From positions 1 to 7,110 of the forward strand of contig JAKAUG010000418.1 in NCBI GenBank assembly GCA_021827805.1: a stretch of 7,110 nucleotides of DNA, read 5' to 3'. The notes under the pieces were generated by a model. It was not told the DNA's origin and made no database searches. It was given only the letters and a program-made list of their open reading frames with translations. How positions within the stretch are numbered: the first letter of the stretch is position 1; every line of letters starts with the position of its first letter. The stretch comes from Bacillota bacterium (GTDB taxonomy: Bacteria > Bacillota > Sulfobacillia > RBS10-35 > JAJYVN01). Positions 1 to 6,522 of this stretch are shown here, in pieces. Made by a program: the position numbers and the translations under genes.

Positions 1-237
1 CTTGGCTTACGTCGCCGAAACCCGCAGCACCCGCGGGCCCGTCGGGGCTCGTACCCCGGCCACCTCATGACGGGCCGGCCCGTCCTCAGCGCCTGGGCCG
101 CGCGTTCCGCACGCACGAGGTCTGGGCGGCGGCGTCACGAACCACTGGCGCACGACTCGGGCGAACGCTCGGTCGGGCCGTCCGAGCAGGTGCCTTTAGG
201 GCTTAACATCCCTTGCCACGGGTGGGACGCTGAAAAC
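1..237. other. No supportable gene; leader of the transposase remnant
   Basis: I see no recognisable protein or RNA here. One forward frame is open from the window edge to a TGA at 68-70 and could be the last residues of an upstream gene, but 22 codons of GC-rich sequence prove nothing. The frame of the transposase remnant stays open back to an ATG at 67. The residues encoded before 238 do not resemble the family, so I treat them as non-coding. Short AGGG/CCCT inverted repeats at 198-213 are too small to call an element end. Confidence 0.4.
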
Positions 238-879
238 ATGGAGACCAAACAGGCGATCTCGGCTGGACAGGCGGCAAAGCGTCTTGGCATCTCCGTTCGC
301 ACGCCTTACCGCTGGGAGGCCGATGGAAGACTTCATGCGCTGGCCCGGCTGCCGATCAGGCAACGCCGGTTTGCGGCGCGGGAAGTTGACGCGTTTCTCG
401 GCGCAAGGACAGGAAGCCACGGAGCGGTGTGCGGATACGCTCGGGTCTCCTCCGAGAAACAGGCCGAGGCGGGCACCTGGAACGGCAGAGGGAGCGCCTC
501 CTGGCGGCAGCCACAGCCAAGGGATATGGGGTGGCCGGTGTGGTCGCGGAGCGGGCTTCCGGTCTCAACGAGAAGCGCCGTGGCCTGCGGCGCCTGTTCC
601 GCTTGGCCGCCGCGGGTGAATCGACGTCGTGCTGATCGAGTTCAAGGATCGCCTGGCGCGCTTCGGCTTTGCCTATCTGGTCGAGGCGCTGCACTCGCAT
701 TGGATCCGGGTCGAGGTCCTGGATGGTCCGGTGGCGGTGGACGCAACCCAGGAGCTGGTGGCCGACATGCTGGCGCTCGTGACCTGCTTTGCGGCCCGCT
801 GTCCGGGATCTGGTGACAACAATTCCGCCGGAAGGTACGGCAAGCGGCCAAGGAGGAGGGCATGGCGGTTGCCCGCTGA
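238..879 (+). pseudogene. Decayed IS607-family serine transposase (TnpA), multiple frameshifts and a stop
   Basis: This is a remnant of the IS607-type serine recombinase that cuts and rejoins element ends through a serine-DNA intermediate. The family order is present. A MerR-like helix-turn-helix (about residues 7-60 from the ATG at 238) is followed by the catalytic motif YARVSSEKQ, with the presumed nucleophile at Ser71 (TCC 448-450). Then come the SGLNEKRRGL segment, the DRLARFGF motif and a basic tail ending at the TGA 877-879. The pieces lie in different frames. Homology leaves the first frame at the GGG run 471-473, leaves the second near 618-621, and leaves the third near 798-801. Each junction is explained by loss of one G or C from a short run. 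Back in the original frame, a TGA at 814-816 interrupts the basic tail. Length after repair, about 214 residues, is normal for the family. The usual partner tnpB is absent: an unrelated glycosidase begins 71 bases later, and the gap 880-950 shows no clear promoter. It is almost certainly inactive. Confidence 0.88.
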
Positions 880-938
880 AAAGAGCATACCCGCGACGCT
901 TGCTCCGCAAGGACCCTGCCCTTGAGACGGCCCCAGCT

Positions 939-944
939 GGAGGG
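939..944 (+). promoter_or_regulatory. Ribosome binding site that fixes the glycosidase start
   Basis: GGAGGG lies 6 bases before the ATG at 951. It supports that start over in-frame ATGs further upstream (from 789), which would overlap the tail of the transposase remnant and add residues unlike the glycosidase family. Confidence 0.75.
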
Positions 945-950
945 CTGATC

Positions 951-2939
951 ATGCGTGACGCCTCACCGCTTCCGGCTTCCGTCCGAATCCCGGCACTTCC
1001 CACGGGCCCCGGCGTGCGGGCCGGCACAGGGAAGGAGCAGCGGCCTGTCAGCCGACTGCTGTTCGGCAAGTTCACCGAGCACCTGGGGCGGAACGTCTAC
1101 GGCGGTGCATGGGCACAACTCATCGCCAATCCCGAGTTCGCCTCGCCCGCGGCGTGGCCCAACCGCGCTGAGCTGTTGCGCCGGCTGCAGACCGCGGGCC
1201 AGGACTTTCACCTGCCCGCCCTGCCGTCCGCACTGGCCGATGACGGTGCGCCATGGTGGGTACCGGAGGGAGACCTGAAGCTGGGCCTTGAGGAGCGCCG
1301 GGGGCGGCCGGTCCTCAGGCTGCTGTGCCCCGCGGACGCCGCCGCGCGGCTGATCACGCCGCTGTATCTGCCCGTGCACCGCTGCATCAGCTATCGGCTG
1401 CAGCTCCTGGCGCGCGCGGATGTTCCGCTCACCGTCGAGCTGCGGGATGCGGCCCGCAACACGTGGGCCAGTGCGCGCCTGCCGCCGAACTCCGATTGGA
1501 CGGCGTGCGAGGTGACCCTCCAGGGCCCTGCCGGGCCCCCACCGCCTGCGGGCACGCCCTTTCAGCTCTGCCTCGAACCCGCCGCGGCGGGTGTGGTGGA
1601 ACTGCGCCGCTGTCTGCTCTTGCCCGACGACCATCTGGACGGCTGGGATCCGGATGTCGTCCGCTTCCTGCAGGAGGCGCACCTCTCGCTGCTCCGCTTC
1701 CCCGGAGGGAACTTCGCATCGGCCTACCACTGGCGCGATGGCGTAGGTCCGGTGGAGGATCGGCCGGTGCGGCCCAATCCCGCGTGGCCCGAGGCCGAGT
1801 GGAACCATGTCGGGACGGATGAATGGCTGCGCCTCTGCGAGCTGGTGGGCTGCCAGGCGCTGATCTGCGTCAACGCCGGCGACGGCAGCGCGGAAGAGGC
1901 CGCGGAGTGGGTGGAGTATTGCAACGGGGCACCCAGCACGCCGATGGGCGCCCTGCGCGCACTGCACGGGCACCCGCGGCCCTACGGCGTCCGCCTATGG
2001 GAGGTCGGCAACGAGCTGTATGGATCCTGGCAGGTGGGCGCCACCGACGCCGCGGGCTACGCCGCCCGCTACCGCCGTTACGCCGCGGCAATGCTTGAGC
2101 GGGACCGGGACATTCACCTGATCGCCAACGGAGACAACGAGGCCTGGAACCGCACCCTGGTCTTCACGGGCGGGCCACACGTGCGCTCGTTGTCGCATCA
2201 CTGCCTGTATGCCGGGTTTCCGGAGGACGCCGACCCCCTGCGGGTCTATTTGGAACACATGGCCTTCACACCCGCCTACCGCCAGATGTGGGATGAGCTC
2301 AGCGCCCCGCTGCGCGAGGCGGGCCAGACCCCGCTGCTGGCGATCACCGAGCAGCAGGTCTTCACCCACAGGCAGCAACTGCCCAACAACGCCACGCTGG
2401 CCGAGGCCATCTGGGACGCCTCGATCCTCAACGAGGCCATCCGCGCGGACGGGTTGGTGGAGTTGATCACGCACAGCGCCCTGATCAACCACGGGGCTGG
2501 CCTGCGCAAGGAGCGGGAGATCGTGTATGCCCAGCCCGCCTGGTGGGTGACGCACCTGTACGGCAGTGCTCCAGACCCGCTGTACCTGCTGCCCGTGGAG
2601 GTGGAGACGCCGCGCTTCACGGCGCGGCCCTACCGGCTGCGCACGATGCCGGACGCGCCGTACCTCGACGCTGTCGCTCTGACCGATCAGAGCGGTGGAA
2701 CCCTGGTCTTCTTCCTGGTGAACCGGCACCCCACCAGCCCGCTGGAGGTAACGTTCTCCATGCCCGGCTGGGCGGGCACCCGAGCCGAACTGGACACGCT
2801 GAGCGGCGATTCCTTCATGGCGGGCAATACCTGGCACGAACCGGAGGCGGTGCAGCTCGTGGTCGAGCAGCGCGCATGGCATGCCCACGAGAGCCTGGTC
2901 CTGCCCCCGTGCAGCCTGGTGCGCATGCGCCTCTGGTAG
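951..2939 (+). CDS. GH51 alpha-L-arabinofuranosidase, intracellular
   Basis: A 662-residue glycoside hydrolase family 51 enzyme, expected to remove terminal alpha-L-arabinofuranosyl groups by a retaining mechanism. The N-terminal family signature FGKFTEHLGRNVYGG starts at residue 38. A beta-rich, carbohydrate-binding-like segment follows at roughly 85-230. The (beta/alpha)8 barrel opens near 230 with RFPGGNF at 249-255 and the NHVGTDEW stretch typical of GH51. The general acid/base is probably Glu355, in WEVGNELYG. The nucleophile is probably Glu467, in AITEQQV; the 112-residue spacing fits GH51. A C-terminal beta domain ends in LPPCSLVRMRLW, a usual family ending. There is no signal peptide or membrane segment, so it should act in the cytoplasm on imported oligosaccharides. 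At 662 residues it is longer than the compact (about 500-residue) bacterial enzymes, explained by the inserted N-terminal domain. The first 37 residues before the signature are low-complexity and unrecognised. It heads the run of sugar-metabolism genes; 100 bases separate it from the next. Exact substrate (arabinan, arabinoxylan or other) cannot be read from sequence. Confidence 0.9.
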   Translation: MRDASPLPASVRIPALPTGPGVRAGTGKEQRPVSRLLFGKFTEHLGRNVYGGAWAQLIANPEFASPAAWPNRAELLRRLQTAGQDFHLPALPSALADDGAPWWVPEGDLKLGLEERRGRPVLRLLCPADAAARLITPLYLPVHRCISYRLQLLARADVPLTVELRDAARNTWASARLPPNSDWTACEVTLQGPAGPPPPAGTPFQLCLEPAAAGVVELRRCLLLPDDHLDGWDPDVVRFLQEAHLSLLRFPGGNFASAYHWRDGVGPVEDRPVRPNPAWPEAEWNHVGTDEWLRLCELVGCQALICVNAGDGSAEEAAEWVEYCNGAPSTPMGALRALHGHPRPYGVRLWEVGNELYGSWQVGATDAAGYAARYRRYAAAMLERDRDIHLIANGDNEAWNRTLVFTGGPHVRSLSHHCLYAGFPEDADPLRVYLEHMAFTPAYRQMWDELSAPLREAGQTPLLAITEQQVFTHRQQLPNNATLAEAIWDASILNEAIRADGLVELITHSALINHGAGLRKEREIVYAQPAWWVTHLYGSAPDPLYLLPVEVETPRFTARPYRLRTMPDAPYLDAVALTDQSGGTLVFFLVNRHPTSPLEVTFSMPGWAGTRAELDTLSGDSFMAGNTWHEPEAVQLVVEQRAWHAHESLVLPPCSLVRMRLW

Positions 2940-2958
2940 AGCCTCAGCGGGTGCGCCC

Positions 2959-2974
2959 GGCTCCCCCGGGAGCC
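2959..2974 (+). other. GC-rich hairpin in the spacer after the glycosidase gene
   Basis: GGCTCC at 2959-2964 pairs with GGAGCC at 2969-2974 around a CCCG loop. No T-run follows, so it is not a good intrinsic terminator. It might mark mRNA processing or partial attenuation between the first and second genes, or be chance in GC-rich DNA. Confidence 0.3.
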
Positions 2975-3021
2975 TTGCCCTCTGGGCCCACGTGCAGGAG
3001 CCCGGGGCTGGCGACCCAAAG

Positions 3022-3030
3022 AAAGGGTGG
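3022..3030 (+). promoter_or_regulatory. Ribosome binding site that supports a TTG start
   Basis: AAAGGGTGG ends 9 bases before the TTG at 3040. It favours that codon over the ATG at 3061, which would cut off the first beta strand (RKIGVIM) of the Rossmann domain. Confidence 0.6.
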
Positions 3031-3039
3031 GACGCATCC

Positions 3040-4185
3040 TTGCGAAAGATCGGCGTGATCATGAACGGGGTCACGGGGCGGATGGGCACCAACCAGCACC
3101 TGATCCGCTCGATCGTTGCCCTGCGTGAAGGCGGCGGCGTGCTCCTCCCGGATGGCGAGCGGCTGCTGCCCGACCCCGTGCTCGTCGGACGCGATGCCGG
3201 CAAGGTGCGGGCGCTGGCCGAGGCGCACGGGATCCAGCGCTGGACCACCGACCTGCCGCAGGCCCTGCAAGACCCTGAGAACCCCGTCTACTTTGACGCC
3301 CAGGTGACCTCCGCGCGCGCTCCCGCCGTAGCCATGGCCCTTGAGGCCGGCAAGCACGTGTACAGCGAGAAACCCCTGGCAGGCGACCTCCAGACCGCGA
3401 TGGCGCTCGTGCGCTTGGCCCGAGAGCGAGGACGCAAGAACGGCGTGGTGCAGGACAAGCTCTTCCTACCGGGCCTGCGCAAACTCCGCCACCTCGTGGA
3501 CAGCGGCTTCTTCGGCAGGATCCTGGCCGTGCGCATGGAGTTCGGCTACTGGGTCTTCGAGGGCGACCAGGAGCCGCCGCAGCGCCCCTCGTGGAACTAC
3601 CGTCGGGAGGAGGGCGGCGGCATCATCCTGGACATGTTCTGCCACTGGCGCTACGTCCTGGACCACCTCTTTGGGTCCGTGCGGGCGGTGTCCTGCCTCG
3701 GTGTCACCCACATCCCCGAGCGTAGGGACGAACGCGGCCAGCGATACACCGCCAGCGCGGACGACGCGGCCTACGCCACCTTCGAGCTGGAGGGCGGCAT
3801 CATCGCGCAGGTGAACTCCTCCTGGGCCACGCGGGTGCACCGCGACGACCTGCTCTCCATCCAGGTGGATGGCACCCTGGGCAGCGCGGTCGCCGGCCTG
3901 CACGACTGTCGCGTCCAGCACCGCGTGAGCACTCCGCGGGCGGTGTGGAACCCGGACATGCCCGGGACCCACCCCTACCGCCAGGACTGGACCCCGCTGC
4001 CGAACAACCCGCCCGCTGAAAACGCGTTCCGCATGCAGTGGGAACGCTTCCTCCGACATGTGGCGACCGACTCGCCCTTCCCGTGGGACTTCCTGGAGGG
4101 GGCCAAGGGCGTCCAACTGGCGGAGATTGGGCTCCGGGCCTGGCAGGAGCGCCGGTGGCTCGACGTCCCCGCGCTGGTGCCCTGA
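3040..4185 (+). CDS. Gfo/Idh/MocA-family oxidoreductase
   Basis: A 381-residue NAD(P)-dependent dehydrogenase of the Gfo/Idh/MocA superfamily, which usually oxidises or reduces hydroxyl/keto groups of sugars or cyclitols. The N-terminal Rossmann domain begins RKIGVIMNGVTGRMG. It carries GVTGRMG instead of the standard GxGxxG and so looks like the nucleotide loop of dihydrodipicolinate reductase. The hallmark EKP is at residues 110-112 with the conserved Lys111. In the C-terminal alpha/beta domain, GGGIILDMFCHW holds Asp198 and His202 at the positions of the usual D...H active-site pair. No signal peptide is present; it is cytoplasmic. The TTG start is chosen because it completes the first beta strand and has a ribosome binding site. 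The DUF993 gene follows after 35 bases and is very likely co-transcribed. The subfamily opening MNGVTGRMGTNQHL is distinctive, but I know of no experimentally assigned substrate for it; a sugar linked to the arabinofuranosidase product is an inference. Confidence 0.88.
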   Translation: MRKIGVIMNGVTGRMGTNQHLIRSIVALREGGGVLLPDGERLLPDPVLVGRDAGKVRALAEAHGIQRWTTDLPQALQDPENPVYFDAQVTSARAPAVAMALEAGKHVYSEKPLAGDLQTAMALVRLARERGRKNGVVQDKLFLPGLRKLRHLVDSGFFGRILAVRMEFGYWVFEGDQEPPQRPSWNYRREEGGGIILDMFCHWRYVLDHLFGSVRAVSCLGVTHIPERRDERGQRYTASADDAAYATFELEGGIIAQVNSSWATRVHRDDLLSIQVDGTLGSAVAGLHDCRVQHRVSTPRAVWNPDMPGTHPYRQDWTPLPNNPPAENAFRMQWERFLRHVATDSPFPWDFLEGAKGVQLAEIGLRAWQERRWLDVPALVP

Positions 4186-4220
4186 GGGCCCGTGAGCTTG
4201 ACCCTGCGGGAGGAGCCCAG

Positions 4221-5396
4221 ATGCGCGAGCTGCTGCTTCCCACCGCCGAGGGAACCCTGCGCCGATACCGCCCGGGCTCCGCCCAGTATCGGGGCGGGCG
4301 TAACGCCCCCGCCCGCTGCCGGGTTGCCTTCGCCGCGGCCCACGTGGTCGCTGATCCCCTGCGCTCCTGGGGCCCAGACGGACCAACCATGGTGGACTGG
4401 GAGGCCACCCTGGCCTATCGCGCGTATCTCTGGGAGTTGGGCCTCGGCGTCGCGGAGGCCATGGACACCGCCCAGCGCGGCATGGGCCTGGATTGGCCCA
4501 CGGCGCGGGAACTCATCCGGCGCTCATCAGCCCTGGCGCGGGCCGTGGGGGGGCGGCTGGCGTGCGGAGTCGGGACGGATCAGTTGGCCCCAAGTCGCGC
4601 GCCCGACCTCGCCGCGGTGCGGGCGGCCTACATGGAGCAGTGCGGCTTTGTCCAGGAGCAGGGTTCACAGATCATCGTCATGGCTAGCCGGCAGTTGGCG
4701 GCATGCGCGCGCGGCCCGGAGGATTACCTGGCGGTGTATGACCGCATCCTCTCCCAGGCACAGCACCCCGTGATCCTGCACTGGCTGGGGGACATGTTCG
4801 ACCCTCTGCTGCACGGGTACTGGGGAAGCGCCGACCTGTCCCGGGCCATGGACACCTGCCTCCAGGTCGTGGCCCTGCACCCGGGAAAGGTGGACGGGAT
4901 CAAGCTCTCGCTCCTGGACCCGGTCCACGAACTGCGGCTGCGGCAGCTCCTGCCCCAGGGCGTACGGCTCTATACGGGGGACGACTTCCACTACCCCGAA
5001 CTCATCCTCGGCGACGAGCAGGGGCACAGCGACGCGCTGCTGGGCATCTTCGACGCGATCGCCCCGTCCGCGGCCCATGCCCTGGCAGCACTGGACCAGG
5101 GGGATACGGCCCGCTACCGGGCGATCCTGGAGCCGACGGTCCCCCTGGCGCGGCATGTCTTCGCGCCCCCCACCCACCGCTACAAGACCGGGGTGGTCTT
5201 CCTGGCGTACCTGAACGGCCATCAACGCCACTTCCGCATGGTGGGTGGGCAGGAGAGCGCCCGCTCCGTCGTGCACCTGGCGGAACTCTTCATCCTGGCC
5301 GACCGGGCCGGGGTGCTGCGGGACCCAGAGCTCGCGGCGCACCGGATGGGTCAGGTGCTGCAGACCGCCGGGGTCGGGGAGGAGAGGGGGGCGTGA
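4221..5396 (+). CDS. DUF993 protein, dihydrodipicolinate-synthase-like barrel
   Basis: A 391-residue protein of the DUF993 family, distantly related to the DHDPS/N-acetylneuraminate lyase class I aldolases. Recognised family stretches are HWLGDMFDPLLHGYWG (from His187), DGIKLSLLD, YTGDDFHYPEL (from Tyr251), PTHRYKTGVVFLAYLNGHQ and the ending DPELAAHRM. Lys228 in DGIKLSLLD lies where the Schiff-base lysine of the DHDPS fold is expected, so aldol cleavage or dehydration of a 2-keto-sugar acid or similar compound is plausible. This is fold-based inference, not proven chemistry. The ATG at 4221 has GGGAGGAG at 4208-4215, 5 bases upstream, and gives the normal family N terminus (MRELLLP). The preceding oxidoreductase ends 35 bases before; the stop overlaps the next start by 4 bases (GTGA), indicating translational coupling. 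No signal peptide or membrane segment; cytoplasmic. Confidence 0.87.
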   Translation: MRELLLPTAEGTLRRYRPGSAQYRGGRNAPARCRVAFAAAHVVADPLRSWGPDGPTMVDWEATLAYRAYLWELGLGVAEAMDTAQRGMGLDWPTARELIRRSSALARAVGGRLACGVGTDQLAPSRAPDLAAVRAAYMEQCGFVQEQGSQIIVMASRQLAACARGPEDYLAVYDRILSQAQHPVILHWLGDMFDPLLHGYWGSADLSRAMDTCLQVVALHPGKVDGIKLSLLDPVHELRLRQLLPQGVRLYTGDDFHYPELILGDEQGHSDALLGIFDAIAPSAAHALAALDQGDTARYRAILEPTVPLARHVFAPPTHRYKTGVVFLAYLNGHQRHFRMVGGQESARSVVHLAELFILADRAGVLRDPELAAHRMGQVLQTAGVGEERGA

Positions 5397-6217
5397 GCAC
5401 GGGGATCGAGCGGCTGAGTTTCAATCAGATCACGGCGGAACGCCTGGGTGTGGGCGCCGTCGTGGACGGCTGCGCGCGCGCGGGGATCCGGTACGTGGGT
5501 CTTTGGCGTCACAAGGTGGCGGAGGCGGGCCTGGGCACCAGCGCACGCCTGGTGCGCGAAGCGGGATTGAAGGTCTCCAGCCTGTGCCGGGGCGGCATGT
5601 TCACCGCCGCCGGGCCTGAAGGACGCCGGACACGCGCGGACGACAACCGACGGGCCGTCGAGGAGGCGGCCGAACTCGGGGCCGAGGTCCTCGTGCTGGT
5701 GTGCGGGCCCGCCCCGGACCGGAACTTGGGCGAGGCCCGCCGCGTCGTGGCGGACGCGCTCGGCGAGATGGTCCCCCACGCCCAGGCGTGTGGCGTGCGG
5801 CTCGGGCTGGAACCCCTGCATCCCATGATGATCGGCGAGCGCTCCGTGGTTGTGACCCTCGCCCAGGCGCGCGGCCTCGCTGAGGCGCTGGATCCCGACT
5901 GGCTGGGCGTGATCGTCGACGCCTACCACGTCTGGTGGGACCCCTGCCTTGAGACGGAGATCGCCGCCCTGGGCGGCCGCATCAGCGGCCTGCACGTCTC
6001 CGACTGGCTCGTCCCCACCCCGGATATCCTGGCGGGCCGGGGTATGATGGGTGATGGCCTGATCGATCTGCGGCACATCCGCTCCCTGGTGGACCGGGCG
6101 GGGTATAGAGGTCCCGTGGAGGTCGAGATCTTCAACCGCGATGTGTGGCGCCTGCCGGCCGACGAGGTCTTCCATCTGGTCCGCGAGCGCTTTGCGCGCC
6201 ACGTCTGCAATCCCTGA
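5393..6217 (+). CDS. Sugar phosphate isomerase/epimerase-type TIM barrel
   Basis: A 274-residue member of the AP-endonuclease-2/xylose-isomerase-like barrel superfamily, whose members interconvert or epimerise sugars and keto-sugars with a divalent metal. Likely metal ligands fall at the family positions: Glu140 in LGLEPLHP, Asp176 with His179 in VDAYHVWWDP, His201 in GLHVSDW, and Glu245 in VEVEIFN. The start is GTG inside the stop of the DUF993 gene (GTGA overlap), with GGGGAGGAGAGG at 5377-5388 as the ribosome binding site. The tight coupling suggests the two proteins are needed in similar amounts and act in the same pathway. Length is normal for the family and the gene is intact. Its 3' end carries one arm of an inverted repeat that spans the stop codon. 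Substrate cannot be told from sequence; it could act on the keto product of the oxidoreductase. Confidence 0.87.
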   Translation: MSTGIERLSFNQITAERLGVGAVVDGCARAGIRYVGLWRHKVAEAGLGTSARLVREAGLKVSSLCRGGMFTAAGPEGRRTRADDNRRAVEEAAELGAEVLVLVCGPAPDRNLGEARRVVADALGEMVPHAQACGVRLGLEPLHPMMIGERSVVVTLAQARGLAEALDPDWLGVIVDAYHVWWDPCLETEIAALGGRISGLHVSDWLVPTPDILAGRGMMGDGLIDLRHIRSLVDRAGYRGPVEVEIFNRDVWRLPADEVFHLVRERFARHVCNP

Positions 6218-6239
6218 GAACGGTCAGCACAGACGTGGC
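6198..6239. repeat. Perfect 10-bp inverted repeat across the end of the isomerase gene
   Basis: GCCACGTCTG (6198-6207) is repeated in inverted form as CAGACGTGGC (6230-6239) with a 22-base loop containing the stop codon 6215-6217. As RNA it would form a stem at the 3' end of the four-gene transcript. No T-run follows, so it is at most a weak terminator or a 3' stabilising stem. As DNA it sits 20 bases upstream of the next promoter's -35 box and could bind a dimeric regulator. Confidence 0.5.
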
Positions 6240-6259
6240 CCAGGCCCCCAGGGCGGCGC

Positions 6260-6288
6260 TTGACGGCGATGGGTAACCCCGCTATGCT
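6260..6288 (+). promoter_or_regulatory. Sigma-A type promoter driving the riboswitch unit
   Basis: TTGACG (6260-6265) and TATGCT (6283-6288) are separated by exactly 17 bases. Transcription would begin near 6295, about 20 bases before the riboswitch, giving a leader of roughly 230 bases. Position directly ahead of a SAM aptamer makes this a strong call and marks the start of a unit separate from the four sugar genes. Confidence 0.82.
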
Positions 6289-6315
6289 CGGCCTGGCTAC
6301 AACCGCATAGAGACG

Positions 6316-6427
6316 CTCTTATCCAGAGAGGCAGAGGGAATGGCCCGATGAAGCCCGGCAACCGGTCCGCGCCACCCCGAGCGGACACGGTGCCAACTCC
6401 AGCAGGCTAGCGCCTGGAAGATGAGAG
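6316..6427 (+). promoter_or_regulatory. SAM-I (S-box) riboswitch aptamer
   Basis: The conserved S-box core is plain to read: CTTATCCAGAGAGGCAGAGGG, then GATGAAGCCCGGCAACC (6347-6363, with the kink-turn elements), then GGTGCCAACTCCAGCAGG. Stem P1 closes by CTCTTATC (6316-6323) with GATGAGAG (6420-6427), eight pairs including one G-U. P3 forms from GTCCGC (6365-6370) and GCGGAC (6381-6386). The class binds S-adenosylmethionine and, when bound, holds P1 together so that the downstream terminator can form. It therefore represses expression when SAM is plentiful. The expression platform directly follows and the next gene is a Tdh-family dehydrogenase, which is not a standard S-box target. Confidence 0.95.
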
Positions 6428-6434
6428 GAAGACG

Positions 6435-6478
6435 ACAGCCGGTCGCTTCCCTCCGGGGGAAGCGGGCAGGCTGTTTTT
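6435..6478 (+). terminator. Riboswitch-controlled intrinsic terminator
   Basis: ACAGCC (6435-6440) pairs with GGCTGT (6469-6474), and CGCTTCCC (6444-6451) pairs with GGGAAGCG (6457-6464) around a TCCGG loop, with a small internal loop between the two helices. A T-run at 6474-6478 follows. A competing antiterminator can be drawn: GAGGAAG (6425-6431), which includes the last bases of the 3' P1 strand, pairs with 6446-6453 with one bulged base. This is the usual off-switch layout: SAM bound means P1 and terminator; SAM free means antiterminator and read-through. Confidence 0.9.
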
Positions 6479-6498
6479 CGCTGCCCGGCACTGCGGGC

Positions 6499-6508
6499 GG
6501 AGGAGGGG
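6499..6508 (+). promoter_or_regulatory. Ribosome binding site of the dehydrogenase gene
   Basis: GGAGGAGGGG sits just after the terminator. AGGAGG (6501-6506) is 7 bases from a TTG at 6514 but 16 bases from the ATG at 6523. Spacing favours TTG (three extra residues); alignment with the Tdh family favours ATG. Confidence 0.6.
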
Positions 6509-6522
6509 TCTGGTTGCGGCAG

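Noticed and set aside
67..237. Upstream extension of the transposase reading frame to an ATG at 67
   Set aside because: IS607 TnpA normally starts directly with the helix-turn-helix, as from 238; the extra 57 residues are arginine-rich GC-driven sequence without recognisable similarity.
465..805. Programmed frameshifting as the explanation of the split transposase
   Set aside because: Three separate shifts plus a stop are needed, and no slippery heptamer with a downstream structure was seen; decay is simpler.
920..930. CCTTGAGACGG repeated exactly at 5947-5957
   Set aside because: An 11-base match, one copy inside a coding region, no flanking similarity; treated as chance.
789..950. N-terminal extension of the glycosidase reading frame by 54 codons
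   Set aside because: It overlaps the tail of the transposase remnant, encodes nothing like GH51, and the ATG at 951 has a well-placed GGAGGG.
922..950. TTGAGA as a -35 box for the glycosidase gene
   Set aside because: A -10 box at normal spacing would fall at the start codon and no TATAAT-like sequence is there; the promoter of the sugar genes was not found.
1995..3248. Long open frame on the - strand (417 codons), and similar ones at 963-1973 and 3466-4386
   Set aside because: They lie opposite well-recognised + strand enzymes, have no recognisable domains, and are the expected antisense openness of GC-rich coding DNA.
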